A stretch of 64,000 nucleotides of DNA from Centrapalus pauciflorus (GCA_020465985.1 JAANYP010003716.1:124001-188000); one strand, 5' to 3'. Counted from the first letter of the stretch, positions 42,295-54,185 are shown. Notes: generated by a model not told the origin, from the sequence alone. Program-made: numbers and translations.

Positions 42295-43423
42295 TGTAGG
42301 TCACAAAAGATATCCCAAGTATATAGCTTTAAGCTGTAGAGGGGGGGTGAATACAGCTATTTAAAAACTACACACAATTTTCTCAATGTTTGTATGTATT
42401 ATCAACAAATGTTAATTACAAACGAGCTTGAATGCGAAAAGGTTCAAGCTGAGATGACAGATACAACAGTATGTTTAACTAGTCTAAGACTGAATTAAAC
42501 TAATTACAATGAATACACTCACTAAGAATCACTCACTGTGTTTACAAGACTCTGAGGAACAGGTTGAACAAGAACAGCTTAGACACTGAGCACTGTTTTA
42601 TTCAAGCAGACTTGCATGCATGAAAGACTTACTTTGAATGCACGTTCACTCTTGGTTTCAGCACTTAGCTTTTTGGCTTAATCTTTCAATCCTTGGAAGT
42701 TTCTTTTTATACTCACTCAGAGGATCTAAGTGAAGCTTCTTCATTGGACGGAATGAAAAAGGAAAAGTATTGTTGAAAAGACAACATAAACTTTTCTGCA
42801 CATTCTGAAAAGCAGACTTGTCTTCATGTGGGCAGAACTTTTGTCTTTTCACTTTGTCTACTGTTGCATTGCCTTTAACTAAATAAGGAAGGTCAACTTT
42901 GTGTTTTTCTTCCTTTGTAAAGGCCTATTTTGATATAAGGAAAAGGTCTGTCACCCTTTTTCAAATATCCTTTTGTCTTCATGTAACAGAACAGCTTGGG
43001 CAGGCTGAGCAGTTCTGATTTCCACTTTGTCTTCGACTTTGTAAACTGATCTTGTAGTAAAAAACAATACATGAGGACTTGGAAACATATTCCATAAAGT
43101 GTTTAGCCTGTTCACAAAGAACAGGTTCTGTTCACAAAGAACAGAACACTTGTAAACTGCCCAAGCTGCTCACCAGTGTAGAGCAGCGTAGACAGTTTAT
43201 GTCCAGCCTGTTCAGCAGAATGAACAGCTTGGGCAAAACTGCCTTTGTTGCAACACATGCAACACATAGAACAGCTTCAGGCTGATATTGCAAATCATTT
43301 TCAGGTTTCAATAAGGCATATAACAGGCCTTAAATTCAACCTTCAAAAGCATCAACAGGTTTGATTAATAATCTCCCCCTCGGATGCAGAACAGGTTTGA
43401 CTGAGGCCTTTTTGTGCCTAACA
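42295..43423 (-). repeat. 5' LTR of the Sirevirus-like element
   Basis: It starts TGTTAGGCAC on the minus strand and ends CCTACA. It carries many CTGTTC/GAACAG words, including a direct repeat TGTTCACAAAGAACAG (43108-43144), TGCAACACATGCAACACA, a TATA box and a short G run near the 3' edge. A polypurine-like GAGGGGGAGATT lies inside it (43371-43383). Confidence 0.92.
42704..42711 (-). promoter_or_regulatory. TATA box of the Sirevirus-like 5' LTR
   Basis: TATAAAAA on the minus strand within GAGTGAGTATAAAAAGAAAC, about 720 bp into the LTR from its 5' end. It is conserved in the partner LTR at 30670-30677. Confidence 0.55.
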
Positions 43424-43428
43424 AGAGA

Positions 43429-44204
43429 AACAAAAATTTAGTTGTTGATACATTTTAAATAAAATTATTACAGTATAAAACTATATAGTTGAAAGAAATG
43501 GATGACAATGAACTACTTATGTTGGTGAATATAACGTTGACATATATATTTTTAGCAACGAACCTTTATGATATATGACATATCAATATAGAGCATATCA
43601 AGCACCTACATCAACATAAACAACTTATTAATAAAAACATATAGTTCGAAGTAATTTAAATAAATATATCCTTAAATGTAAAAAGAATTATCAATGTATG
43701 GATTGAAGAACACACCAAAATTTTTTTAGAAAATCTATTTGTCAAGAACTTCTCTGCATGGATGGTCACTTCAATAATGTCCATCAATATCACTGTCAAA
43801 TATAAAATATCACAAAATAAAAACAGTAATAATCAATTTCACAATATAGAATAAACATACATGTGTTAGAGATGAAAAACAAACTTGATATTTGAAAAAT
43901 AAATCAAGAAGAAATCAAGAAGAAAACTAACCGGTGAAATTCTAGGAGAAAAATATTTTAGGTTGACAAATGGATTATTTGCAACCCATACTATTTAAAA
44001 CTTTTGATGATCATTCATCTTCTTTGTAACCTATGGATAAATAATGAAATAACAATTAATTATAGATTACCAAGGGTTATGAAACGATAATGACATTAAA
44101 CAAAAAAAAAACAAAAATTAAATGAGACATAATTTTTAAATATAAAAGAAAGATAAGTTAAAAATGAAATTTAAAAGTAAATATATAAATATACATAGTA
44201 TAGA
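43429..44204 (-). mobile_element. Probable Helitron 5' end region
   Basis: On the minus strand TCTATACTATGTATATTTAT begins at 44204, preceded by A. This matches the 5' consensus of the other Helitrons here. It may pair with the 3' end at 23304, giving one Helitron holding the solo LTR, the 541-bp Helitron and the Sirevirus-like element; the pairing is inference. No coding sequence. Confidence 0.5.
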
Positions 44205-44205
44205 T

Positions 44206-44770
44206 ATGATAAATGTTGTAGATATTAATTAAAATTAGATGGACTAACTATTTTTAAATATTTAACGAAAATTAACAAAATGCTTACTATTGTTATTTAA
44301 TAAATTTTTTTATTAAAATTAAATCAAATAAATAATACTCATATTTATTGCATGAAACTCAACTTATATATAATAGACTTAACATTTATAAAAACAACTA
44401 ACTAAATTTAATTGTATATTACTTGTTATTAACAATTTAAAGTTAAATTAACTCATTAGTTTTCTCATTTATTAAAAATTAAAAATTAGATATGATAAAT
44501 GTTGTAGATCTTTAATTAAAATTAGATGGACTAACTATTTTTAGATATTTAACGAAAATTAACAAAATGCTTACTATTGTTATTTAATAAAATTTTTAAT
44601 TAAAATAAAATCAAATAAATAATACTCATATTTATTACATGAAACTCAACTTATATATAATAGACTCAACATTTATAAAAACAAGTAACTAAATATAATT
44701 ATATATCACTTGTTAACAATTTAAAGTTAAATTAACTCATTAGTTTTCTCATTTATTAAAAAATAAAATT
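44206..44770. repeat. Tandem duplication of a ~285-bp AT-rich unit
   Basis: Unit 1 (44206-44487) and unit 2 (44488-44765) both begin ATGATAAATGTTGTAGAT and contain TTAGATGGACTAACTATTTTTA and GAAACTCAACTTATATATAA. They are highly similar, with a few indels. The unit begins immediately outside the Helitron 5' end. Confidence 0.88.
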
Positions 44771-44840
44771 AAATTAACCCATTAATTTTCTTATTCATTA
44801 CATTAGATTTGTCATCACATTTATTGCATGGAGGACTCAA

Positions 44841-44940
<100 letters not shown>

Positions 44941-45268
44941 TGGGTTCTTTTAAGAACCTTAAATAATGTGGGAACATAAGAACCAATTTCAACCCTTGGA
45001 TTAATGGGATCAATGGTGGATAATCAATGGCATTGTTGTAAATATTTTCAAGTATGGTTGGGTCCACTAAGGGCAAATCAGTCATTTTTCCTCCTTCATT
45101 TAATGCAACTTTTCAGAAAAGTTTCCAACAACCTGTCCTTTAATTAAACTATACAATCATCAATGAGTTTGTCATTAATTTTTTCTTTTTCTTCCATTTT
45201 TTCCGGCAAGAAGAAGCTCAGTTCCGTCGCCGGAATTCCATTCCGTTTTTTTTATTTCACCTGAATCC

Positions 45269-45369
45269 ATGGAGTCGACCGACACATTTCAACAGACACC
45301 GTATAATATTTTTCCAAATGGTTTTGCAGCCGATGAGGAGGTCGACGATTGTTTTTCTCCTAATCCAGG
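45269..45369 (+). pseudogene. Exon-like ORF start inside the inverted-repeat element
   Basis: ATG GAG TCG ACC begins an open frame encoding MESTDTFQQTPYNIFPNGF and an acidic stretch EEVDD. It ends with a good donor (AATCCAG|GTCATG). The next acceptor candidate (TTGCAG|AATCGG, 45690) is followed by stops. The acidic, short N-terminus is reminiscent of FAR1-related transposase-derived proteins, but there is no conserved domain to confirm it. Confidence 0.25.
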
Positions 45370-45415
45370 TCATGTTTATATTTTATTCGAGTATTCGTTG
45401 CTTTATTTAACGTTT

Positions 45416-45530
45416 CTTCTACGTAGAATATGTTGCATTCTACGTAGAATATGTTGCATTCTACGTAGAATATCTTGCATTCTACGTAGAATATCTTGCA
45501 TTCTACGTAGAATATCTTGCATTCTATGTT
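45416..45530. repeat. Array of the 21-bp palindromic repeat TTCTACGTAGAATATNTTGCA (copy 1)
   Basis: Five perfect TTCTACGTAGAA palindromes at exact 21-bp spacing (cores at about 45419, 45440, 45461, 45482, 45503), then a degenerate one. The 21-bp period keeps a reading frame open (RICCILRRI...), which is a by-product. Confidence 0.95.
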
Positions 45531-46025
45531 GTCTGTAAATCTATATATATTTTTGTATTCTATGTTGTCTGAATAGAACTTCTATAAACATTTATAGATT
45601 TTGAATTTTTTAATCTGTATTCTACTCATATTTTATGTTATATTATGATGTTCATATTTTCTAGTCTATTTTATATTTTAAAATTGCAGAATCGGGTAAA
45701 TATGAAAGGTCAAGACCTTGCTAAACGACGATGGCTCTGAGCAAGACAATAGGAAAGGCACGACAAAAAAGATATATTGTTCGTAGATTATTTTGTATTC
45801 TTCGTAGTTTTTTTTAGATTGTCTGTAAATCTATATGGAGTTTTGTATTCTATGTTGTTTGAATAGATCTTCAATAAACATTTATAGATTTTGGATTCTT
45901 TAATTTGTATTCTTCTCAGATTTTATGTTATCTTATGATGTTCGTATTTTCTATGTCAGTGTAAATCTATATAGATCTTCTCACATTTATAGTTTTTTAC
46001 AGATTGTTTGCAAATTTATTTAACG

Positions 46026-46320
46026 TTTCTTCTACGTAGAATATGTTGCATTCTACGTAGAATATGTTGCATTCTACGTAGAATATGTTGCATTCTACGT
46101 AGAATATGTTGCATTCTACGTAGAATATCTTGCATTCTATGTAGAATTGTTTGCAAATTTATATAGATCTTAGGTAAGTGTCATATATTCTATATAGAAT
46201 ACCACAATTCTACGCAGAATGTTCACATATTTTTCATAGAATACCACTAATCTACGTAGATTGTTCACATATTCTACGTAGATAGTTCACATATTCTACA
46301 TAGAATATTGCTATTCTATG
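46026..46320. repeat. Array of the 21-bp palindromic repeat (copy 2) and degenerate tail
   Basis: Five perfect units (cores near 46032, 46053, 46074, 46095, 46116) are followed by a mutated one, then scattered TTCTACGTAGA-like words to 46320. The leading TATTTAACGTTTCTTCTACG is shared with copy 1, so a ~600-bp segment was duplicated (see also 45534-45660 against 45821-45950). Confidence 0.92.
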
Positions 46321-46842
46321 TTACTAGAAATGTTATACATTTTTTTTTGCATCATAGTTTTGAATCCATTGTTTTAATGCAGGTTGTAAAAGATTCTACC
46401 ATGGACACCATTGATTGTGATTGTCGAATGTTCGATCGGATTGTGTTGCTTTGTATCTCCGTCATAGAATGTTGTATATTCACCATAGAATATTATGTTG
46501 ACTCCATAGAATATATCTTAATCTACATATAAAGTTGTATATTATTCATAGAAAAAAAAAAGATGAAGAGAAAAACTCTGGTGGTTTTTTTTTTTGGAGG
46601 AAAAAAAAGGATGAAGAGAAAAAAGAGGAGGGAATTAATTGTGTGTGAAAAAACGTGCAGTTCCTTTTTCAATGTTATCCCCAATATACCCCTTACCCAC
46701 CCATTTTTCCAACAAAAAAACCCCTAAAACCTTCTTAATTTCAAAAATGCCATCTTACATCTAAGCCATTGATTTCATGAAATCAATGGATGATATTAGT
46801 TCTTAGGTTCCCACATTATTTAAGGTTCTTAGAAGAACCCTC

Positions 46843-46846
<4 letters not shown>

Positions 46847-46941
<95 letters not shown>

Positions 46942-46942
46942 G
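46847..46942. repeat. (TA)n microsatellite, right
   Basis: About 45 TA units with one interruption (GTATATATATAG) flanking the right TIR. Confidence 0.95.
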
Positions 46943-47315
46943 ATTGCAGAGGGTTATATTAATTATAAGATAATTATTCCTTACATTATTATGGAATATT
47001 AATGTAGGTTAGTTCCATTTATTAAATTAAAAGGTTCATTTAATAAATGGATAATCTAAGGAATAAGATCAAAAGGAGATAAAAGATAAGATCAACTATA
47101 AACCGACTCTCATCTCCCCTCCCCTGCAAAGTCTTCCCCAATGAAGACACAACTTGGTCTCCATACACCACACACACAAAGTGTTCTTGTTTCCATCACT
47201 GGTTTAGAATTGAAGCTTGCATGGTTTAAGAACTAGAATCGAGTTCACGACAACGTCATCACCGGTGGACCTAAAGACTTTCAATTGTGCATTATTTATC
47301 ATACTTGAAGGTATA
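46943..47315. other. Unassigned, possible copia LTR piece
   Basis: Contains ACAACGTCATCACCGGTGGA, a word I associate with the ends of some copia LTRs. No boundaries or ORF found. Confidence 0.25.
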
Positions 47316-47557
47316 TGTAACATCCTCGAATTTTAAAGTAACATTTAAATCCCTTAAATGTATTATAATCCCTAATTATATGAATTATTATAATTAAAAA
47401 AGGATATATGATATTGAATATGAGTTATAATTAATTATGTGGTCATGTGTATAATGCATTGTATATGCATGATCCATGTCCTGTATATAAATACCAAGAA
47501 GTTCCAATATAAGCTAACCCAAAATGATAATAAATTATTAAGGTAATTTAATAAGGG

Positions 47558-48107
47558 GTGTTCTTTTACCAATTATAAGTACTTATTTAAGCATTTCACT
47601 TATTTGGTAAGTGATTTTAGCCAATAAATGTGATCTTTTTAAATAAGTAATAAGTGTTAAAATCTCACTTATTTCTGGTTATTCAGTCAGCTTCTAATTT
47701 CTACTAATTACCACTTATTGTAAACCTAAAAAAAAAACCCTCCCTTACTGCCTCCTCCATCGTCCCTCATACATAAACCCAACACTCACCTTCCCTACCG
47801 CCGGAAAGTAGTCGTCGTCGCCGCTAGGCTCAGCCGCCTTCTTCTCGGTCTTCCATTTCTTCTCCGGTGAACCATCTTATTCTTTGCTGTCTTCTCAGTC
47901 AGAGCCCTGATCGATATATTGTTTTTGAACTCTCATTTGCCTCGGGCCCTCGTCCATTACACCGTCCACGCCGCCGTCTTCTCCACCTACGCCTTCTCAG
48001 TCCTAGTCGCCGTCCACTTCTTTTCTTCTACGGTGAACCATCCTCTTCTCCGCGACGCTCTAAACAACTCCTCGGTCAGCTTGAAACACCCTTCCAACTA
48101 AATTAGA
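47558..48107. other. Foreign-looking GC-rich insert within the LTR-like region
   Basis: Begins GGGGTGTTCTTTTACC, with AAGTACTTATTTAAGC and AAGTGATTTTAGC words near its left edge, suggestive of a DNA transposon end. It then becomes CT- and CG-rich (CCGCCGTCTTC, GTCGTCGTCGCCGC). Two overlapping ORFs of 60-79 codons (47867-48106) lack motifs. It may be a captured 5' leader of a host gene; unproven. Confidence 0.3.
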
Positions 48108-48597
48108 TGTTTCACGAACAATTAACAATAATTATCAGAATATACTTGCGGAAATGTGGTCAAATTTAAATTTTCAATATTCAAAAGTCATCAACATGAT
48201 ACCTCCCACTTTGTCACCTAAACATGAGCAAAGAGTGGGGTACTAGGGATCGAAGCAGATGGGGTTACAAGTTTTTAAACATGCAAATTATCTAACCATG
48301 GATAAAAGCTAAGTTCATTCACGAGCATATACCAAAACGGGAGTCCACTAAATCCCCACCCCAAAGCTTTATCAAAGATATGCGACACAATGAAGCCACT
48401 AGTCAAGGTCCAATCCACTATCAATATGGTCTAGCGTGACCCTTTCTTTCTTTCTTTCTTTTTTTTTTTCCTGAAAGGTTAACAACAAAAAGGGGTCAAC
48501 AAAGTTGAGTGAGTTGCTAGATTAGCAAAGAATACATAATATACATTAATGCAATGATAAGCAACAAGTATGTTCAATAACCAATATGATCAAGTGC

Positions 48598-48800
48598 TCA
48601 ATTTAGGCTTAGAGCTAGCCCAACGTATTGCTCGATTTCGGCTTAGAGCTAGCCCAACATATTGCTCAATTTAGACTTAGAGCTAGTCCAACATATTGCT
48701 CCATTTAGACTTAGAGCTAGTCCAACATTATTACTCAATTTAGACTTAGAGCTAGTCCAACATTATCGCTCAATTTAGACTTAGAGCTAGTCCAACGTTT
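48598..48800. repeat. Minisatellite, six copies of a 34-35-bp unit
   Basis: Unit GCTCAATTTAGACTTAGAG CTAGTCCAACATTATT-like. TTAGAGCTAG cores sit near 48609, 48643, 48677, 48711, 48746 and 48781. Confidence 0.93.
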
Positions 48801-48837
48801 CCATGGATATCCAGGTGAGGTCAATTGAAAGCATACC

Positions 48838-49460
48838 AAGCATGGTGAGGTCCAACGTGCCTCACACAAGCCCAAATAAATCATTCGTAGAAGGAATGAA
48901 AGCAAGTATGCAACAACTATCAACTTGTCAACAGTTAGCTCCACAAGGTATTCAACGAGGTATAGCTCCACAAAGCACGACAAGTATAGTGAGGTCCAAC
49001 GTGCCTCACATAAGCCCAAACAAATCTTTCATAGAAGAAAAGAAATCAAGTATGCAACAATTATCAATATGTCAACACATAGCTCCACAAAGTATTCAAC
49101 GAGGTATAGCTCCACAAAGCACATCAAGTATAGTGAGGTCCAACGTGCCTCACATAAGCCCAAACAAATCTTTCATAGAAGAAAAGAAATCAAGTATGCA
49201 ACAATTATCAATATGTCAACACATAGCTCCACAAAGTATTCAACGAGGTATAGCTCCACAAAGCACATCAAGTATAGTGAGGTCTAACGTGCCTCACATA
49301 AGCCCAAACAAATCTTTCATAGAAGAAAAGAAATCAAGTATGCAACAATTATCAATATGTCAACACATAGCTCCACAAAGTATTCAACAAGGTATAGCTT
49401 CACAAAGCACATCAAGTGTAATGTGGCCCAACGTGCCTCACATAAGCCCAAAGAATCATA
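48838..49460. repeat. Tandem array, about 4.3 copies of a 144-bp unit
   Basis: GTGAGGTCCAACGTGCCTCA recurs at 48845, 48989, 49133 and 49277, with a degenerate copy at about 49421, exactly 144 bp apart. Because 144 is a multiple of three, two + frames stay open (223 and 120 codons). The Ser/Gln/Ile-rich 48-residue repeat that results has no known motif. I treat it as noncoding satellite within an LTR. Confidence 0.93.
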
Positions 49461-50953
49461 CACGTGAGAATTGAGGGTACATATGCATCTACTATCAAAA
49501 TATCAACAATCAATCCAACTCTAGGTGAGATCAAATGAAAGCATATCAAGTATGGTGAGGTCCAAGGTGCCTCACATGTGCTCAATGAATCAACATAACA
49601 GAATTAAGGGCAAATAGGCTACTACTATCATGATATCAATAATTGGCTCAACAACATGTTTAACGAGCCAAACAACAATATAAAAAAAAACATTATGTAA
49701 CACTAATGCTAGAACTCACAGTGATTTGCACAATAAAGCTTTGGTCCGCCAAAATGAACCGAAACGATCAAATTCAAGTTAAGTCGCTTCCAATGGGCTC
49801 CGATCGATCCAACCACCTATAACAATTATAAATATATTGCTCATAAGCTTCCATACCCTAAACAATTCTAAAAACCTCTCCGACAAGGTTTCGGGTTCTA
49901 AATCGAATGCCTCGGTTCGTTTCGGGACCCTATGAGGCCCGAATTTGAAATTAGACTTTTGAACCCTTTAAATACTTACTTTAGATGTATTTTAGTAGTA
50001 TTAGATGTTAGCATAGGAACCCATAGCTAAACATCAATTTTTTGGACAGCCAGTTTTGACTCAGCGAGTCGCCTGGGTGACTCGTCGAGTCACTCAAATT
50101 TTTGTGAGCAGAAAAATTTGACTCAGCGAGTCACTCACAGACCTGCACTTCTTCCCCCTACGGGTTTAACACCCAAAATTCCAAAACTCAACCAAACTCA
50201 AAACCAACACTTGAAATCGATTATACAACATATTTAAACACTTTTAAGCTCATTATGAGCTTCCAAAACATCTCAAATACAACCGATTGATCCATGGCTC
50301 AATTTGAGCCCTAAATTGGATTTCAACCAAAATTAACTCAAACTAACACAAACTACCAATGTAGTTACATATTTCGGCTCCATTTTGATCATATAACAAC
50401 ATACTAAAAATTTAGAGCCTTTACTAAACAACTCAACTTAAACCCATTTGGGTTACATTCTCTAAAAATGGAGAAATGGAGAAGAAATGGAGAAGAAGAA
50501 ATGGAGAAGAAGAATGAAGGAGATGATTATACCTTCAATGGATCTTCAATAATCACAATCTTGGCATTGATTCCTCCAAATACACTAGCCAATAGCAAAC
50601 CCTAGCTCAAGTTCTCTCTTTTTCTACTCTCTTCTCTCTCAAAATGCAAGAAAACAAAATGTGGAGGTGTGTGTGTGTGTGTTGAACGTTCAAGAAGAAA
50701 AAGGGAGGGGGAGAAGTTTGGCCATTTGGCACTTTTGCCCCTCCAACTTATCTCTCACACATAACTCTTTCCTAACATCTTTTATTTAACAAATACAAAC
50801 CACAATGCTACAACTTGCAACAATTAAATAGTTCAATACCCAATTAAATGAATTTGACATAATTATACTAAATGGATTCAAGCACTATATTAACCCATTA
50901 TTATGTCATAACTAATTAATATTTAATTGTTTTACAAATTTTGGGGTGTTACA

Positions 50954-51258
50954 CAGCTAACTTCCCTTTCTCCATAAAACTTTTGCATACATTGTATAAA
51001 ATCGATTTCTTGTTTCATGAACTCGATTTTTGGTTTGGAAGCGTATGTAATTGATGTCTATTATTGTTCTTTTCTTCTTGTTCTAAAATTGATTTCTTGT
51101 TTCCCTTCTCTTCTAAAATCTCATTTTTTTCTTGTTTTTGAAATCAGTGTATAAATTTATGAATATATAATTTATGAAATCGATTTCTGATATAAATTGC
51201 GCAAAAAAACTAATTATTGCTAAAAAAATTCTAGTGCATCACACAAGTTAATAAACTA
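50954..51258. other. Noncoding
   Basis: Short direct repeats of AATCGATTTCTTGTTTC-like sequence (50999-51120). No gene. Confidence 0.4.
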
Positions 51259-51707
51259 GTTTTAAAAAGGGATAATTGCGCAAAAAAAATATCCAATTTG
51301 TCAGTTTTTTGTTATTAATCCTACGTGGACCGTTATATAACCTACGTGGAATAAAATTTAATTGTTGAAACCGGTTGTCAAGTATTACACATCATTTTAA
51401 CCCCCCCCCCCCCCCCCCCCCCGGTTGATAATTTTTAATTGTTATTTTTAAACGAGATTACATCATCAACGTGGATTTAAATGATGTGTAATACTTAGCA
51501 ACCAGTTCCAACAAATTAAAATTTATTCCACGTAGGTTATTTGCCGGTCCACGTAGGATTAATAACCAGTTACTCATTGATAAAATCTTGATTTACAGAT
51601 TTTTATTTAGTTCGGGTTTTTCAATGCTACGAAAAATGGTTTGGGGTTTTAATCACAAAAAACCGACAAGTTTGGGATTTTTTTACGTAATTATCCCTTT
51701 TTAAAAC
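51259..51707. mobile_element. Foldback MITE with poly-C loop
   Basis: Terminal inverted repeats GTTTTAAAAAGGGATAATT (51259-51277) and their complement (51689-51707). Internal arms also pair: CCTACGTGGA with TCCACGTAGG, AAGTATTACACATCATTT with AAATGATGTGTAATACTT. A run of about 20 C sits near the centre (51402-51422). No ORF. Confidence 0.88.
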
Positions 51708-52021
51708 AAAGATGACATATCAACTGACATCTCACATGTCTTGTTAACAATAAATTATAAACTTGACAAAGAAACAACCATGTCATCATGTTTTACTTGA
51801 TTCTTCGGTCATCTTATTAGGAATGGCAACGGGACGAGTTCGGGGCAGGGAATGGTAATCCTGTCTCCGCCCCGTTCGTCATCGAGTTTCTTATTGGGAA
51901 TCCACATCGGGTCTCCACGGGTTTCGAGTCCCCATTGGGTACCCAATAAGACTTTATTACCCATCAGTGTCTTTCATTTCCCGTTTATATATATAAACTC
52001 GAACCTAAAACCCATCTAATA
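51708..52021. other. Probable end of a hAT-type repeat
   Basis: AGGAATGGCAACGGGACG (51831) with CGGGGCAGGG and ATTGGGTACCCAATAAG is a form I recognise from plant hAT-like termini. The other end was not found. Confidence 0.35.
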
Positions 52022-54015
52022 ATGAAACATCCTCCTTTCCATTGACATATGATAAACTCCAGGATCAACATGCAAACCCAATATTGAACATATATAATTT
52101 AATTCAAACATAGAACAAGTGTATAATTACATCGTCACTAAAGCACAGGTTATTTAAAAGTCTACGGGGTCATAATCTAACTATTACAACATGATTGTTT
52201 ATTATAACTTCACTAGAAACCCAGGGCCGGCCCTGGGCCTGGTAGGGCTGGGCCATCGCCCAGGGCCCATACTTAACAAAGGGGCCCAAAAAAATTTTGT
52301 GTTATATACCTAGCCCATAAGCCCACATTCTGTTTGGAAGAGTCTTAAAGAAATTCGCAGATACATATCATACGGATGGGGAGTGGGGACGGTAGCCAAA
52401 TCGAGAAATCGCGAAGGAGCCGGAGAGGTGTAGAGCGACTTTGCAGTATCCAGAAACCGAAAATCAAGGAGATTGATGAGAAATCAACGGCAAGTCATGA
52501 TTAGTTGCTGATTACGGTTCCAATTCCAAAGGTGACCCTAATTCTTCGACAAGCCATTCCTATCTCAATCATCAATCTCTCAAGACTGATTGACTCTTTT
52601 TTGATATTTTTTTATCTCAATCGACACCTGTATTGTGAACTCCAGATTCCAGAACTCCAAAAGTCGTGAACGGTGAATCCATTATTAAGAGCTGTGAGCC
52701 GTGAACAGTGAATCCATGAAACAGAACAGAGCTGACAGAACAGAGCTGTGAGCTCCAGATTCCAGAATCCCAGAAGCCGAGACCGGTGAATCCATCATTA
52801 AGAGCTGTGAGCCGTGAACGGTGAATCCATGAAACAGAACAGAGAATCTGTGTGCCCTGATTTAGAGCTGCAATAGGTATTGTTTTAAGGTTTCATTTGA
52901 TTTCATTTGATTTAATATTTTAATTGTATTGTTTTATTGAATTCTTTTGAATTTGGTTCACCTATTTATCTTTTTTTTTTTTGGTTAATTGTACCAGAAT
53001 TCAAAGAGCAGAAGTGTTTTCATTTGATTCCAAGTTTGACTTAATGTGTTTTCTTTCCTTTAACACTTTTTTAGTTAATTTGTTGTTTGAAATTTGATAC
53101 ACTTATTGATGATTTTGCATCCCAAAATGCTCAAAGGGGCAATTTTTTATGAATTTTGTTTTCAATGACAGGTTTCGATGTTTTAAAGATTTGAGATTAA
53201 CAACAGTGAAGCAATGTCACCATTCACCATTATCAAATTGTAAGTTACCTTTACGATTTTATATTATGTATATATAAAGAGTAAAAAAGAGGGCCCACTT
53301 TAAGTTTTCGTCCTGGGCCCCAAAAATGATTGGAACGGCCCTGTAGAAACCCCATCCGAAAGCTACAATTTATTCAAAATTTACCAAGTAGCTTGTATGG
53401 ATCATCAGATAACTGGATGATAGCCTAAGTAGAAGGCCCATCAATGTCTTTACCTTTGCGTGAAAACATTTGAATTCAACTATAAGCTATAAGCTTAGTG
53501 AGATAACAAATTACACATTCAACAATTATTTCTTTACAAACCAAACATGAATACGGGAAATGCTTGCCCCTTCGTGCGGAGGGCACAAATAATAAGTTTT
53601 CATCATACTGGGAAGCATGGATTTCCGAGACATAAGTCTCCATGGCAGTTCAATTATCGATCGGGAATGTACAACCTGGCTGGAATGAGTATATGGGATA
53701 ATCGGTCCCCGATAGTGGCCTGCTGTCAACCTCATCTCAAGTCACACCGGATTATGATATTATTATCATGTTAGAGCATGTACTAAAATGATGCACTTTC
53801 AAACGAACGCAGACTCCACGTTTATAACATGTCAAGTACAATGGTGCATCAGTAACAATAAATCATATAAGAGTGTCAACTGATATGTTGTGAGCAACAA
53901 GAACATGTCAATAAATATGAATGCAAATACAATAAGTGATTGAATAGTAATCTATCACGCATAGTGGTTTACTGAGCAATGATGCCCTGGAAGGATAACA
54001 CGAGGTCTTACACAA
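52022..54015. mobile_element. Ty3-type LTR-like copy 1, split by a hAT insertion
   Basis: The segments 52022-52221 and 53352-54015 together match 54795-55620: both start AATGAAACATCCT, pass GGATCAACATGCAA, ACCAAGTAGCTT, CAGTGGCCTGCTGTCAAC and end GGTCTTACACA. They are diverged. The word order resembles the middle of the solo LTR at 26206, suggesting the same broad chromovirus family. Confidence 0.6.
52222..53343. mobile_element. Non-autonomous hAT element, 1.12 kb
   Basis: Ends CAGGGCCGGCCCTGGGCC (left) and ...CGGCCCTG (right), a short imperfect terminal inverted repeat. A perfect 8-bp target duplication TAGAAACC (52214-52221 and 53344-53351) flanks it, as expected for hAT. GGGCCCA-rich sub-terminal repeats occur at both ends. 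An internal duplication (52642-52745, 52754-52850) carries AGAGCTGTGAGCCGTGAAC. No transposase ORF. Confidence 0.92.
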
Positions 54016-54021
54016 TGAGCT

Positions 54022-54185
54022 AGGGATGTAAATGGTTCCAAAACCGAACCGAACCGAAAACGATTTAACCGAAACCGAATTTTGAAGATTGCAAAAACCG
54101 ATAACCGAACCAATAATTAAAATGCGGTTCCGGTTCGGGTATTTCGGGTACAAAACCAATTAGAACCGAAATTTATATATATTTC
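54022..54185. mobile_element. hAT-like MITE fragment
   Basis: TAGGGATGTAAATGGTTC followed by ACCGAACCG/AACCGAAA repeats and GGTTCGGGTATTTCGGGT is the usual layout of a common plant hAT MITE. The right end is not clear. Confidence 0.45.

Larger units (their letters stand above)
30254..43423 (-). mobile_element. Sirevirus-like Ty1/copia retrotransposon, 13.2 kb, degraded
   Basis: LTRs are 30254-31389 and 42295-43423, with perfect target duplication AGAGA (30249-30253, 43424-43428). Primer site (initiator Met tRNA type), gag, protease-integrase, RT, RNase H, a large extra ORF and the polypurine tract follow in order on the minus strand. The large size, second gag zinc knuckle and a long ORF after RNase H suggest the Sirevirus (SIRE/Maximus) branch. 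LTRs differ at about 18-20 positions of about 1,130 by eye (near 1.6%), so it is older than the gag-only Ty3 element. It has multiple frameshifts, stops and an RT deletion. Confidence 0.9.
47316..50953. mobile_element. Ty3-type LTR-like region with internal insertions
   Basis: It begins TGTAACATCC (47316) and ends GGGGTGTTACA (50953), the same terminus style as the solo LTR at 26206-28454. The flanks (GTATA and CAGCT) do not match, so it is not a clean solo LTR. Either two different LTR ends or a deletion are joined. It contains a GC-rich insert (about 47558-48107), two minisatellites (48598-49460), a GACTCAGCGAGTC block (50055-50130), GA-rich repeats (50465-50515) and a GT microsatellite (50669-50681). 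Confidence 0.5.

Noticed and set aside
45269..45538. 89-codon + strand ORF read through the 21-bp repeats
   Set aside because: The part after 45369 is repeat translation (RICCILRR...); only the first exon-like part is kept, at low confidence.
47867..48106. 79-codon + strand ORF in GC-rich DNA, and its 60-codon overlap
   Set aside because: No motif, no start context, likely biased composition of an untranslated leader or captured fragment.
48803..49474. 223-codon + strand ORF with 48-residue repeats
   Set aside because: It is an automatic result of a 144-bp satellite period; a second frame is also open over the same array, and there are no motifs.
47316..50953. A single 3.6-kb solo LTR
   Set aside because: Ends match the LTR style but the flanking pentamers (GTATA, CAGCT) differ, so it is not a simple solo LTR.
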